Assembly (NCBI RefSeq): GCF_901933205.1
Contig: NC_044572.1
Coordinates: forward strand, 18,934,501 to 18,998,500
Length of the DNA stretch: 64,000 bases
Reading direction: 5' to 3'
Source of the DNA: Camarhynchus parvulus
Lineage: Eukaryota > Chordata > Aves > Passeriformes > Thraupidae
Part shown: one piece after another, positions 22,183 through 37,159 of the stretch
Layout of the letters: every line of letters begins with the position of its first letter
How positions within the stretch are numbered: position 1 is the first letter of the stretch
The notes under the pieces: model-generated
Databases searched by the model: none
Told to the model about the DNA's origin: nothing
What the model saw: only the letters and a program-made list of their open reading frames with translations
Position numbers and translations under genes: made by a program

Positions 22183-25100
22183 GTAAGTATTGTAAATGTC
22201 AAGTCTTGCAGAAATGCACATGAAAAGAAAACCTGGCTGTGGATATTGTCAAATAGGTATTGTCGTGCTGTAAAAACTTAATCTAGAGAGAGCAGTGCAG
22301 TCTAGAGCCGTTCAGTATCTGTTCAGATGGGGTATTCTGCTTGCATTGGTGTGATAGAAGATGGAACTATTTGATTATGATATGTTTAGGCAGTGTTTTC
22401 ATATCAGATCTGAGGATACAGGGGTTTTTTTCCTCCCAGAAAGTGTTGGATCTAGTACTGACTCCTGCTACATTCATTATTGGCAATGCTGGATTACAGT
22501 TGTCCATTATGCAGCTCTCTATTCAGGGTTATGGACCTGATCAGCATTTTGTAATAAGGAAACAAAGTGCTTCTCGGTTGTGTAGTTTACCAGAGACAAT
22601 ACCCTGTTAGAAATCATGACAGCCTGTTTTTAAAACTGTTAGTTTTTCCACATATCTCATATTTCTAAGCTAGTAATTTACAAAATTCTTGCTTCTACTG
22701 CTTCATGCTATTTTGCTATTCTCTTAGATTTTGATTAAGAACATGGATTAATTTTGGTTTGATTATACTATAGTTACTCATGTTGCATTCAGGTTTTAGA
22801 TTTTATTGTCGTGTGGATTTTGAAGTTGCTTTGATATTTGGTTTGCAAATACTGCAGAAAATATTTGATACACCGAGAGAAGAAGTTGCTTATTGTTATT
22901 TGTACCATGCTTCTAAAATTGGCTAACTTCATTTCAGTATGTCTTAATCTTTAGAAACCATTATAATATGCTGTTTTAGAAGGATTACTCTTAAGAGTTT
23001 GAACTCAAATGTGATCTTATATGTAATTTGTATGTTGTTGTTATTTTCACCTTTATGTACTTAAAACATGTTTTAAGAGACAGAGTTTTGAAGCTATGGA
23101 CATGTTTTATTTTTCTTTAGAAATATTCTCCTATACTTAACTTACAATATTTGTCTGATGTTGAGGTAGACAGTCTATGGCTGTCCATGACAGAAAAGTT
23201 TAACAGCATACAGTCATTTCTTTCAGGCTAAAATTGAATCCAGTCAGTGTCTAAAATACAAATTATGCTATAAATCTGCTGTGCTGCCAAAACTTGAAAC
23301 ACCTGTTTCAGTGTGCACAGTTGTACTTGGACTGCTTTGGGAGCATATGGAGTTACATATGTAACTTCCTAGCTTTCCTCCAGTGCTCCACACAGTGTAG
23401 AGGGTGACATTAGACCTGTGCTAACAGAGTGTGCTCTGCTGCCAGTGCCACGGGCTGGGAGAGCCGTGCAGGAAGGGAGTCACGCTCCAGCAGGTGGGAT
23501 GCTGCAAGCTGAGACTAACCCAGAGTATTGGCCCTGGATGGGACCCTGTATGTGGTACTGTTTGAGTTCAAGTACAGGCTTACATCCTTTACAGTAATTA
23601 TAGCTCTGATAGGTGCCTTTTACCTACATTTTGGTGGTTGAATTTCAGTGATGATACTTTGGTTGCTCGATCTTTCTCATCTGATCAGATACTTACTTGT
23701 ACTTAGTAAGACTGTTTGTTTATAAAATCTCCTCCATGCTGATACATGGGCGTTTCCAAGCTGTGCACATTTAACTTGTGTTGCAGGAGAGTTTTTCATA
23801 TATGCAGTTATGGCTTGTGTGTGTCCCTTTGTTGATGGATGAGGGGGAGTAAGGATGATGGATGGATCTGTTATGTACCATTCAGGTGCTATTCTTCCTG
23901 GCAGTTGCTTTAATGAGCTTTGTGAGAGTGAGCCTTGAAAAAATAATCTCTGCCTTTGAAATGTCTCTCAAACCTAATGTATGAAATAGCAAGTAGCAAT
24001 GTAAAACCATTTAAAGAATGGGGATTTTTTCCATTAAAAGAGAGAAAATATAACGTGTATATCAACAATGTGCATTTTGGTCTTAACTTTTAGTAGACTA
24101 ATGTTTGGTGGGGTTTTATGCCCCCCCACCCCCATTTTTTAATAAGAAACTTTAATCATATAATATAAATGATTTCAAGTGTTCTGTGGAGCCATGAAGG
24201 GAAGACTAAGGTCTGCTTTGTGGTTTCAACAAACCTTAATAATCTTCAAGGACAGCTAAGATGTTTTTGCAAAACTGTGTTTTGAAAATACAGTTGGTTT
24301 AAATTTTGAGAGAATCTTTGCATCTCAAAGGTAACTAATTTGCAAGGCAGACACCATTACGGTATTTCAAATGATGATGTGTCTTATTCTGTTTTTATTA
24401 GTAAGAAGCAAATTCATTTTTATGTTAAATGCTGCTTGATCATGAAATCTGCAAAGAAAATAATGTAAATTTACTCATACAAACACCTACAAACACTTGA
24501 CAAACAGTAATTACTACTAAACTGTTTATTGAGGCCATCCATTGATAAGAGTGCTATTTGTAGATAAAAGTAACAAGTATGCACTAATCTGAACGGGAGA
24601 GGAATGCCATGAAGTTGTTCAACAGGTTTGGAAACCATAGTTAGTTTTTCATAAGGACAAGTTGGAAAGCATGTATCTTTAATAATATCTGTATGTGCTT
24701 TGATAATTCACAGGTCAGATAAGTTTATTGAATATGTTTTTGACCTTCGGTCTTAAAATTGTCCATTCTTTTGTTTATTCAGGGGCTGAAATGAATGAAT
24801 TTTGTTACTTTACTGGTAAAGATCATAAAATATTTAATTGTAAAACATAATTGGTTTTGTGTTAATATAGCAGAATGCTCACCTGTGATTTTTCAAACTA
24901 TATTTTTGGTGGAGAGAGTCGGGTCAAACATAACAGGAACTAGCAAACCACGAAGGAATATATTGCAAAGTACTTTAATTCAGTGACCATTAGAAAAGGG
25001 CAGAAATATTTGTAAATGCAGGATCCTGCTTTTTTTAAAGGCAAGTTTTTTGTTGGACATTTTGCCACATTTGCCTCTAAATGATTGTGTACCTTCCTTT

Positions 25101-28100
25101 TGATAAAGAGACGCTGATACCAAAAGTAATGACTGGGCTACTGACATAGCTTCTGTATGTTGTAGATCTATGTAAGATTTTACAGCAAGGTTAAAGGGAA
25201 AACTTCATCTCTGTGTGTACGTGTACAGTATGGCTTTGAAAAGAATCATCTTTGGATCATGGAATTTTCACTATCTGTCTCCTTTAAACCTTTCAGTTCT
25301 TTCACTTGTAGAGGAAAGCTTGAACAACTTTGTTCACTCTTCCCTCTCTTTTTTATTATTTACATAATTTGTGAGCTGTTTGAGTCAAGATAGTTACTTC
25401 TGCTTGTTTGTGTAGTGCTTATGGTATGGTGCTGTTATCTCAGCTGGGACCTCTGAGTGGTACAGTGCTGTATAATAACTTACAGTATTGTGTTTCTCAC
25501 TTCACTTGCATTAACATTTCATCTGAAAGGCCTCGTGTACAACATCTTGAGGCTTGTAGATGCGCATGGACACTGCTGGGCTTGCCTTAACGACTTTACT
25601 CTTGCCTTTTATTTGCAGTCTGATTTAGATGTGCCATGATTCTGGATTGCTGCCTGATTTGTGAAATAATGTTGATGAAACAAAGGGCTCAGACAATTTT
25701 GCAGTTCAGCCAGGTGCTATGCATTGACTGAAGCAGGTGAATGAGCCATTCTTTGATGCAGATCTAAATCCCTATTCCACCTTAATATCTGCAGATAGAT
25801 GTTATTAAATACTTGTTTAATATACATGGAAATGTCAAGAAGAAAAGTTGATATTATTGCCTTTTGCAAACTCAGAGCTGACCCTTTCCAGCTGCAAATG
25901 ACCAAGATGATGCAAGGAAAGGAATGGCATTTTGGCAACTTACCATTTGTGTTCTCAAGCTTGTTCAATGATTGAATCATGTAGGATGATTTTATGGTAA
26001 CTTATTCTTACGGATGTTCATATAAATTCTCTTTTTGACAGATTCACTAGACCAAAACACAAGACTACTTTTTATGCAAAATGTAGAAGCTAAAATGCGT
26101 ATTTTTGGAATATGCTCTCTGCATTAGATTTACCTGCTGATGCAGACAGGCTTTCCTGTGTGTGTGAACACATCCAACAGAGATGTACTTTTTAATTTCT
26201 GCAAACCTAGTAGCTTCAAGTTCCATAAATCTGATATACCATCCTGCCAAAACAACCTCACTATTGCAATAAATTCTTCTGAAATACTTGGTATCTAAAA
26301 TTTTGCTAATTGCCTGCACACAGGGTAGTTTCATTCAAATTTTTATATATGACAGCCACCATATGGAATGGTTACATAACTTAAAATTTAAATAAACTGT
26401 CATCAGTCTTAGTGTGGCTTGTTGACATGAAGAAAAACTTATAATCACTTTTATTTTTTCTCCTAGATTTAATTTCTTTGTAACTGGTGCCAGTAGGAAT
26501 AGATATTCAAATACATTTAAAATATTGTGATGTTGTTTGAAGTACTACAGCTTCAATGTGCAAGTGCAGTCAAACCCTACATTTTAGGATACTCTAGGGG
26601 AGGGGTAAAAAAATGTAAAAGTGATTTTATATCAGCTTGGAAATGGTAAGAACATGGTACAACTTTCTGGAGAGTCACATGGCCTGGAAAATAGAAGCAG
26701 TTGCTTTTACCAGTGGATGAATGTGGTCATTAAGTGGAATCCATTGTCTTGAAAGGCAAAATTATGTATAGAACTTTGATTTTAGCTGTGAAACATGAGT
26801 GTTTTTTATTTATTTTTTTCTCTACCAGTGAGAAAATTTCAAGATGATGACTAGGAGCGTGATGATATTATTCTTACTAAAAATAGCTAGCATTATCTTA
26901 GTTTTCAGTATTGATTTAAGCAGGTGGTTATTTCTCAATTTAAATATGTCAGGAAGAAAGAAATTTATGTAAGAAGCAGAGAGAATAAGCCTGAAATCTG
27001 ATGGGGCAACTTCTAAGAGTTGCAGTAAAGAGAGTGCACAGAATAAACAGGCTTTTCAAATTCTTCATCTTATCTGGAAAAGGAAGAACCCATAAACTCC
27101 CTTGCAAACCTTCCTAGAAAGCAAGGATTGCACTTTATCACTTTATTAGCTCTGTGCATTGAAGACTTTCCCGTTAAAATGAATTATTAAATGGGTAATG
27201 GAAATAACAGAATTGCTAGAAAGACAGCTGGTAAGGGTCTCAGCTCAGAGCCAATTACACTTATATCTTTAAAGTCCATTACTTCTTGTTCAGCATCGTA
27301 TGAGTATGAGCTCCAGTATTTAAAAACATTTGTCCCTCCTCAGTAATCTTTTCTTTAAACAAAACAGCTCTAACTCTATCCTCATCCTGATGGATTGTAT
27401 TTTATATTAATTCTTATTTCTTTACCTTCAATTATTTCCAAAGTGTATATGTCTCATTTCAGTGCCCAGTGGGACATTACCAGAGCTGGTACAACAATAA
27501 GGGTACTTGTACATAATTTTTCTCCTAAATCCCAGTATAGTCTTTGCCTTTTAATTTTTTCTGTTGTACAACCTGAACTATTGTTAAATTATATTTGGAT
27601 TCTTGTGGGCTATGTTTTTATGCAGAATTGCAGCCTCAGCTGTGGTTATTATCCATTATCTGAGCAGTTAATTGTTCTTGGCTAAACACAGAATCTTCCA
27701 CTTGGTTCTCATTGAGCTAAATCTCCTTTTTTTCCCTAGGCTGCTTCTCCAATTTGTCAAGTTCATTTTATATTCTAATTTTGCTCTCTAATGTGCTTAC
27801 AGCCCCCTCCTATCAACCTGTCAATCCTCCCACCAGAAAGCTTGGAAGCACGTTGCCAATTTAATAAGTATAATCTTTATTTCATCACCCAGATTGCTAC
27901 CTGAAGGCCTGGAAAGGTATTGGGAGCAGTATGTACCACCATGGTCTGATGCAGCCTTCCCTTCTGTAGTGAGCAGTGATCAATAAGAGAATTACTTTAT
28001 CTTCTCTACCTATTCATAGGGTGCTAGATCAAGCATTGAGTTCTGTGGGAGAAAAAGTAAAATTGTGAAATAGCATAATCATGGATATTTATGTAGGCTC

Positions 28101-31100
28101 TGCTGAAATATTAGGGACAACTATAGTTAGAAGAAACATACATTCCTGCTGCTCAGTTCTGTCTTATTCAGTATTCAGTCCAAATTACTATCGGTGGTAT
28201 CCAATAATGTAAAGTAAAGCTGAGTCTATTTGCTAGAACAGTTGAAGGAGCTTCTTAGGCAAAATATATTTAAGTCTCTTAAAGGTGTTTGATGCATATA
28301 TTTAAACTGTTCCAAGAAGGCACATAAGAACACTTTGTCAGAGTTGCTGAATAATGTGCATAAGGCAGATGGTGGATGGTTGCAAAGTAATTACTAAAGA
28401 ATAATCATCACTGACACACAGATCTTGGGAAGGGTTGGGCTGTTTTTTATTGCTATGACTGCATCTGATTAATGGGATATAAACCCATTTCTTGGGTTCT
28501 GTTTCAACATGTTTGATTGGCCATGTCCTGATTTTATGTTTGGTCAAGATCTGCATCTATTAATTGCATGGTGGGTGTGCAGAGAGAGGACTCTGTCAGC
28601 TCCAGCAGGTCCCTTGGTTTTCATCGCGGCAAGCTGTGGAGAGCACCATGGTGACCTAGAGCTTAGTGCAGGCAAACCTGCTTCCCTGCTGGTCCTAGTG
28701 GAGTAGAAAAACCACTCCAAGGGAGATAAATTGTTACCTTTTCTCTCAGAGCAGGTGAATTCTCAGATTTTATTGAGCCGGTTCTGTCATGTCTAGTTCC
28801 TGATGTGAGTATACGGTCTGTGTTTGGAATTGATGTTTTGATGTTTTACCTGTAGGTAAAATATTGTTGTTGCCCCTGTTGTTGCTCCAAAGCACAATTA
28901 CAATTCAGTATTACTTACAGTGTTGATGGGACAAGTAAATAGAAAATACGCAGATGAATATAATACATTTAATTTTATTTAATTTTATTTGACTGAAGAC
29001 TACACTAAGCATAGAGAACTTTGCTGTGTGGAATCCTGACCTGTTGCCTGTTGATGTCTTGACTCAAGTAAATGTGTGTTTTTAAAATCTATAATTATTG
29101 GTCATTGTAGATAGCATATAATTTCTCCAAGGAAGAACATATGCATATCCTCAGCACTTTTAGTCATAAAATATACTAAATTTATTCTCAGGGGATTGTG
29201 ATTATTTATACAGTTTCAGTAAGAGGGTTTTTCTTTTCTTGCTAGTCTTTTAGCAACTGTTGATGCTTAAGATAATCTTGTTTTCTTGCTGTTGCTTTCT
29301 GTACTCAGTCCTAAAGGTTTATGAAATTAATTTCATTATATTTATTAAAATACTAAGGCAACAGAACAAGAACCATAGGTTAAATTTTGAGATTCCACAT
29401 AATTTGCTTCTTTTCATTGCATGGCTTGAGTTTTGGAACCAGTTGTAACAAGCCTGTGAAGTCTTGATGGCATGGTTTGATAACAGCTTTGTGGTTTAAC
29501 TGTTTGGGGTTTTAAATGTTCTAAACTATAGAAATTCCCATCATATTTGCCAAAGAACTTCAGTGTTTTCACTTGGCTGAATGTGAAGTTCTGTGCCGCT
29601 CTGCTAATGTTGCTGTTGGTAGCAAATAAACCTGATGTCCTGAAATGCTCTCTCTATTTTATAAAGCTTGAAGAAAAATAAGTGTATGTTGCAATCTTTC
29701 ATACAATTTTGAATTTTTTAGAGCTGGCGATTGCCAGTTGAGAAAGACGGCATCATGTCAGTCAGCTCAGCGTCAAGCAGCATGTGTTGCTGTTTACATA
29801 CAATGTCAGTGAAAGCTTGCTGCAATTATCCAGACAATAAACTATCTTGGATGAGTAGTCAAGTACTTTTATTTTAATAATTTTGAATATTGTGGTGTGC
29901 TTATAGAAACTTGCTAAATTTAGGGATTGTAGAAGTTACACTGAGGGCAGTGTTTGGCTGTGTGATGTTGAAGTCCCTTGAAAAGGAGACAGTAGGCAGG
30001 ACTCACAAGGGAAAAGTTTGGCCTAAGAGGAGGTGGGCGAAGTATTTGTTGAATAACTGGTCTCTTGTTATAAATGACACCAGCCAGTTCATGCTGCCTT
30101 CAGTTATGCTATCTCATATTGCAGCTTTTTTGGAAAACAAAAACCTGCAATTAATTCTGCTTAATTTGCAGATCAATCAATTTCTTCTCTCTCTGCCTCC
30201 CTCTGTCTTCTGATGTTGGAGTAGATGTTACATCAGAGTTGGTCAAGATATTTTCCCTTGCTTTCTCTTCATGTTGCCTCTCTAATTTTCATTTGTACTA
30301 GGGGCAAAAGTCTGGCTGATAAGTCGTGGAGAGATTTTAGTCTCTTGTATTTCCTCCTCCCCATGTCTCCTGTTTTCCTTCTCCAAAAACTTCTGTTCTT
30401 GGTTGTGCAGCAATTGTGTGGTGGTAACTGGTCCCATCATATCTTAGTATGAGGAGGGCACAAAAATGTGCTGTCAGTGTCACAGTTGAGAGGAGACTAC
30501 AGCAGCTTAAAAATTAAGAACTAATTGAAATTTGACCAGTTGTCATTTAAGCATATATTGCAAAGGCTTTTCTGGGAAGTGCATAGTTACTCTTTAAAGA
30601 GGATTTCTAAAAATGTAGAACTATATGGATACTGGACAAATTTCCTTTCATGCTTTACAGTTTCAAAAATTCACACTATGTTTTTTCCCCTCTTAGGAGA
30701 GAAAATGTGTGGAGGTAGTCCATCATGTTCTTCCTCTCTAAATAGTAGGGTTTTTTCATGCAGGTGTATTGGTGTAATGCCAATTTCACAGATTTAAAAA
30801 TAAAGTTGTGCTGCATTTTAATTTAGTTATACCTCAGGTATTTTTTTTAACCTGGCAAACTAAGTGGTAATAGCTGTTTTTGTTTTGTTCTGTTCCAGTT
30901 TTACTCTGGAAGAATTCAATACTTGTAATGCAATTCCTTTTGACATGAGAAAACTGTATATAGAAATGCTTAGGGAAAAATTTTTAAGCAAAAAAAGATG
31001 CTGATTTCAGACTTAATTAAAATGCAAGTGGCTAAGTTTGTGGAGGGGAAAAGTGGCAAGAAGAAATAAATTGACTGAATAAAAAAGCATGGGCTATTTC

Positions 31101-34100
31101 TGCTGAGCAGTGTAGAGTGGCACACATTCAACACAGTAGGGTGTTATGTTGCATAGTATTGGTTGTGTGTATCTGCAGATGCAGAAGGGAAGGCATTTCT
31201 GACTGGATTTGCTCAGTCATCCAAAAAGAAAAAGGACCCGTGTGAGGGTTTCTAGCAGCAGAAGTGCTCAAAAAGTGTTTGATCAGGAGATGATTAACAT
31301 TGTTAGAACTGGTAGCATGCTTGGTGTGTTGCTGCTGTAAGGGAGGTGCCAATACATGTTTTAAAGAACCTGCCTGGAAATATGTATGTTGAAAAGCAAA
31401 GCTTCTTAGAGGGCTTGGAGCTACAATTATGCTGTAACAGAGGAAGGTCTGAAGTAGTTGAAGTAGTAGTATATTTTGGAGTAGTTGGTAGGAATTTGTC
31501 AGGTGATTAAAAAAGAGATGAAGCTTGTTAGAACAGTTATTAGCATATTGTTCAAACACAGTCTCATTAGCATGGAAGTGTTAGGAGTAATGGAGAAAGT
31601 CTGGAAATAACAATGTGTCAAAATATATATTTAGAAGAATAATATTGTCTGAAGTATGACACCTCTAGTAATTTCCCCAGAATTTAGCTCATTTAATGAT
31701 GATGTCTGCTTACACTAGGGGAAAAGAGGAGGGTGCATCCAGAGAAAACAAAGATAGATGGGAAAGAGAAATAATTTATAAAAATTTGGCTGAACTTTTC
31801 AGTTTAGAAATAGCAAACTTTCTGAGATAGCTGCACTTTTGAGTGTTTGGTTAGGAATGGGTTGCTATCATCATGAATCCTCTCATGAGCTTTTGGATTA
31901 TTTTGATCTGAAGATTAAAATGGAGATTAAACAGACATTTCCAGATACCTCACTATTGATACTGCTTTGTTGCTTCTGTTATAGTAATGTCAGAAATGTT
32001 GAAAATCCATATTAACAAGAATGGAAGAAGCTGGAAGGATAAAAAGGAAGACCAAGTAGATGAGTTTGGATTGAGTTAATGATCAGTCTACTCCATGCCA
32101 TGCTCCATCACACAGTCAGGTCTCAGTTCTTGCAGAATATTGGGTCAATCTGAGTTCCTTTAATTCTACCATTATTTTAATGATAAATGGATATTCAGAA
32201 TAGGAGGTACTGTTATATGAAATGTGATAAGGTTTATTGCCACTGCAGGCACTGATGGCTTCATCTGGCTTTGAGGAACATGCAGTGAAATTATTGTTAT
32301 GAAGTTAGGAATTAATGAGAAATATCGTGACGATTGGGAAAAAATATAGTTTCTTAGTTTTATACCCCCTGAAAAATATTTCTGTGCACTGAGCTAGGCT
32401 ACCAAATAGCGCTCCTAGAAAGATGAAAATCTACGAAGGGCAGCGAGATTCATGTGAAAATGAAAAGAGTGTGTGCTTAGTTTTTTTGGTAGTCCAATTC
32501 AGCAAGGGTAGATTGCAAATACTCTTTTCTTTTTTCCATTGAGATGAAGATGGCTGTTCTGAGCAGTGATAATTTAGATTGGTGCTGTTGATGTTTTGCA
32601 TTTATTAATTATGAGCAATTTAGCCTAACCAAATATTTATTTTTGGGATTTGTCTTGAAATGTAAGAGCTCTACAAAGATATTTGATTCTATAGGCTACC
32701 AAGCTACTTCAGTACCTATGGTAATTTTTGTAAAACTTGAAAAAACGTAGCCCTATTTATCAATAATTGTTTTCTCCACTACTTGTTTCGGGAAGTTTGG
32801 AAAGATATTCTAAAGTCTGAATACAATCTGGTCGAGCTGTGTACTTATTCCTGTGTTAAAGAGCTTTCAGGATGACTCCTGCCTTTGTGGAGCTGAGAGT
32901 TGAAAGAGCAGCATTCAATTTTTTGTACTGATTAAATGCTTAACTTTCATGACCATGCTACTGCTGCTGTTTCAAGCCTCATTTGGGTTGGCAGCAGGAG
33001 TCTCTCTTACTGCCCAAAAGGCAATGACATATCATGTCTCTTATGCAGAATAATACTGCATATACAATATATTAAAAGGAAAATTTAAGCTTGTTAGGCT
33101 GGGTTTGGATGAGAAGGAGATTGTAATGGACTTTTAGAAGTTGAAGGAAACAGGGTAAAAATGATTACTTTTCTCTATTTACTTATCTCATCCTGAGGAA
33201 AATGACAGCTCCCCATTTTTTGTAGCCTCCGTCCTGTCACTTTTGTTCTGAGGGGATGTAGGCTCTGACAGAATTAGTTTGGTGAGCAAAAGCAGGCCAC
33301 TTTTGTTTTCTTCTGCCATTTTTCTTTGTGCATTGGCAAAGCCACCTGGCTGATTAGTGTCAGATCTCTCCAGCAGGTTTCTCACCTCCACTGCAAGCCT
33401 CAGGTGTGTCAGTAATTCAGCATCTGATGTGCTGTGAGCTCTGCCCCTGGTGTGGGATGGGTGTGCCTCCCTTGTTGCAGTGCTTGCACACAATTTGGGT
33501 CTGCTGTGTAAATGTTTAAGGGTTTCTTTGATGTGTATCCTCAGAAAGACTGCTACCAAGGCAGTAGGCATAACAGATAACTAGCACAACTGGGGTGACA
33601 GATAACTAGCGCATACAGTTAACAGTAACTATAACAGCTTATACCAAAGAAATTGGAACTGGATGTTCAGGAGCAGACTTGTAACAGATCTTTAAAACTG
33701 ACAGTCTAGTAGATTAATGTTTCAGGGTAATAATTATTACTAAGCATTACTAAGCATATTAATTTTATGCCTGTTAAATTTTTTTTTCCAATGGAACAAT
33801 TTCTTACTAGGACATGTTTTGCATGAATTTGCCAGTTTGAACAATTTTTTTCCTCCTGTAAGAATCTATATGTTATCTTTGTTGGTTTTGTAGTAGTAGA
33901 ATGCTTTCAGGGACAAAGTATTTAGTTTTGTCAGTTAAGCTTATTTTGCTTATGTGTATTTTGCCAAAACAAGTACTATGTAATTAATACAGACAATATT
34001 TCAATATTTTCATATATTAATTTTATTATAGTTGTGTTTTACATTTAGCGTTGTGAAGACAATTTACAAATAAGAACCTATGAATGTGGAAGCAAATAAA

Positions 34101-37100
34101 ATACATTGTTTTCAAGAGCATGGAGTTGTAATATAGTTGGGGTTCTTCCCTATAGCTTGTGAAGAATAGTAATTTTTAGAGAAAATGTTCCTTTTGGAGA
34201 AAAGTTTGATCCCAACTCTTCTCAAAAAAAAAAAGGTAATTTCTCAATCAGACCTGCTAGTAACAATGGTGTGTGTATTCATGCAACTGGATGTGAGAAA
34301 CTGCTGCTTCCTGAGGGAGAAAGTTAAAAAGAAGTTTGTAGTAGTGATGGCCTTGTGGAGCACTGTAACACACAGACTTTATAGCTGTTGCTGTCTCCAT
34401 TTTTAATCTTCTTCTGCTTAGGCATGTGTTTTTAAAATTTTATTTGGGCTTTATTAATATATGTGTTGTTTCTTTTTTATATAGACTTGAATTATTATTT
34501 TGGGTTCTGCCCCCATTACTTTAGCATACCAAGCAGTGTGTTAGAAAGGCTGTCCACAACAAGTATGCTGAATATTGCCCTGGAAAGTAGTAATGAGCCA
34601 TCCAAACAATCCCAAGACTGTTAAGATGCTTACAAAGTCTTTCAATATAGATCTAACTTATTTTGACTTCAATTCCTAACCTTCTGTGGTTTGTGTTTCC
34701 TGTATGATTGTTCTAGAAGGTTTTGTCTCAAGTTGTAAAACTGATGGTGTGTCTGCCAAAGTTTTTAGACTTGCTCTGAAGGTGCAAAATCAAACTTAGT
34801 CTTATAAACCAAGTGACATTTGGAACCCAGTGTCTTCTGTGCTCACATGTATGATGAATATATTGCTAGAATGGAGACTTTAAACAAAGTAATATAAAAT
34901 TTAAGAAATGTGTTCTTTTGTTCTGTGAATGATGCTTTTTTTGCTCTGTGTTTTTGAGAGAAACCTTTAAGAGAAGAGGAACCCTTTTATTTACACAGTT
35001 GTTTTATTACCCAAGATAGAGATTAATTAAAAATTTTATTATATTACCAGAAACATATACAACATGCTGTGTCTATATCCCTTATATACAGCAAGAACAA
35101 CAACAATGGATACTGCTTTGACTAGTTTATTGATAGTTTTAGTGTAGACTGTTACAGTTGTGGTTATTTTAGATTTATGTCCTTGATGCTTTGTTGTTAT
35201 CACAGTAACATGACCATTAATGTCTTTACTGGTTTTACATATTCCTGTGCAACATAATTGCATAGGAACTGTAAAAGTCAAGGTTAAAATGATTCTTTTA
35301 CTTTTCCTTCCAACTGTATGCATGCCTGCTTTCACATGAACCAATCAAAAAAATTCTGGATTTGAAAAGGTACAAAGGGCAAAGCAGAAATCAATAAATT
35401 GTGTTGTTCCCCCATCTTTATTGCATATTAGCTGAAATGTGTTTATTCTGGAAAGAGCTACATTGGTCACTTCAGTATATATATTGCTTGCAATTTTTAT
35501 TTTGGGCAGTTTAGGTCAATGAGACAATTTAACAGTAACAGATTTTTTTCTGTCCCGATGTAACTTGGGAGAATGGTTATTTGTAGTTTCCCCCAGAAAG
35601 TCACGCCTTAAAATAGGAATGCACTGAACACTTGAAAGGAAAAAATCCTGCAGAATCAGAATGTCTTTTCTGCTGTCATTTTAAAAGTGAAATACTTGAA
35701 GAGTACTCTCATCCATTATATAGTTTGTTTGTGGAGTGCCTGTTATTGTTGTAGTTGAATACTTTTTTACCCGAGGGATGTTAGTTATGTAAAGCTGATG
35801 GGCCAGTGTGTTGTAAAACAATACATGTCTCTGAGGGGGGGCTGGGATTCTTCATGTCCTGGAACATCCTTTTGAGGACTGACTAGTAAAAGTGAAGACA
35901 AGTAACTGAAACAGCCTTGCCATAAGTGTAGACTATTGAAGGAAGTTTGAAAGAATTAAATACTCAGAAATGCCATGTGAATGGTAGCTTTTACCATATG
36001 GTGGTAGTTTTTTTCAGACGCTGTATTGAAGGGAACTTTTTAAACATTAAAGGTGATTTTTGGATGTGGGTGTAGCTAGTCATCTTAGAATGCCTGTTGC
36101 TTGCATCTCCTAAACATTGTAACTCCTAAACATTACTGGCAAACAGAAGTGTAGATGAAGTCTCTGAAAAGTAATTGAAAAAATTAGTTGAAGTAGGTCA
36201 CTAACTACTCTACATTCTATTTCCTCAATGGGAGGAATTAAGAAATACAGCCTTTTGTACATTTTTGAATGTTCAATTTGTCACCCTTTTCCCAGCAGGA
36301 GAGATGTGCTCAATGGAATATCTTGTGGTTTGATTTCAATTGTGTTGTAAGCAGAGCAGCTTTTGTTGACTTTACAAGAAGATGCGCACATTAGTATAGT
36401 GGATGATGTAGTTAATTTATATTTTGACTGATATAAAATATTAAGACTCATAACCATTTCTCTAGGACAAGAAATATGTAGAGCAATGGGGAGAGAAGTA
36501 CTTACTGTGTGGTACCACTGGCGCAGAGCAGTGTTAAATTAAAGTGCGCTCTCGGTGAAAGATTAATGGGGAAGTAGAGAAATGTGCCATTCCAGCAAGG
36601 CTGGGGTATGGACAAATCTGTCACTGCAGGATAATTTACAGGAGAAAGGGCTTTACACATGTTATATGTTCTTTAAATGTTTAAAAAATGCAGAAGAACT
36701 TAAAAGCCACGAGTGAATAAAGCAGGCAAGTTTTCCTTTCTGCTCCATCCACACAGTTTGTTAAATGATTCTCCTTGCTCTGGTAGCAGAGAGCCTGCCA
36801 GGAGTGCATTAAGCATCGTGATTAATATCTGTCACATGTTTGTTCTCTCATCTTCTCCCCAGCAGGTGGTGTGTATATGCAGTGCACTTTTTTTTTTTTT
36901 TTTTTTTTAGCTTTAAAGAAAAAACTCTTTGCAAAGATGCATATATGTGTAAAATGAGGCAATGTTAATTAAGTGGAACATGTGCTTGGAGCCAAAAGGG
37001 CTTGTGGTATTCCTGAGTTCCTGAAAACTGGGCTGAACAAGGAGCAAAGTATCTGCAGGAAGATTCTGTCTCCATTGCAGCTGATTTCTGCTCTTGTTCT

Positions 37101-37159
37101 AGGGATAGCTTGTGAGGCAGTACTAAAATAACAGTGTTTGTCTCTTGAGATTGAGTTAA
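22183..37159 (+). other. NEBL intron 2, proximal part
   Basis: About 15 kb of AT-rich intron. I found no further LASP2 exon, no CR1 or LTR and no RNA gene. Small features are a direct repeat of ACAGATAACTAGC at 33573 and 33598, a near-tandem CTCCTAAACATT at 36107 and 36123, and a T21 tract at 36888-36908. Open frames up to 143 codons (31128-31559, minus) are unrecognised and of chance length for this composition. Confidence 0.6.
36888..36908 (+). repeat. T21 homopolymer
   Basis: An uninterrupted run of 21 T. It could be the poly(A) end of a minus-strand retrocopy, but the 250 bp to its right resemble no transcript that I recognise. A simple mononucleotide repeat is the safer reading. Confidence 0.9.

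Noticed and set aside
31128..31559. 143-codon minus-strand open frame
   Set aside because: No similarity to any protein I recognise. A frame of this length is roughly expected once by chance in 64 kb of this composition.
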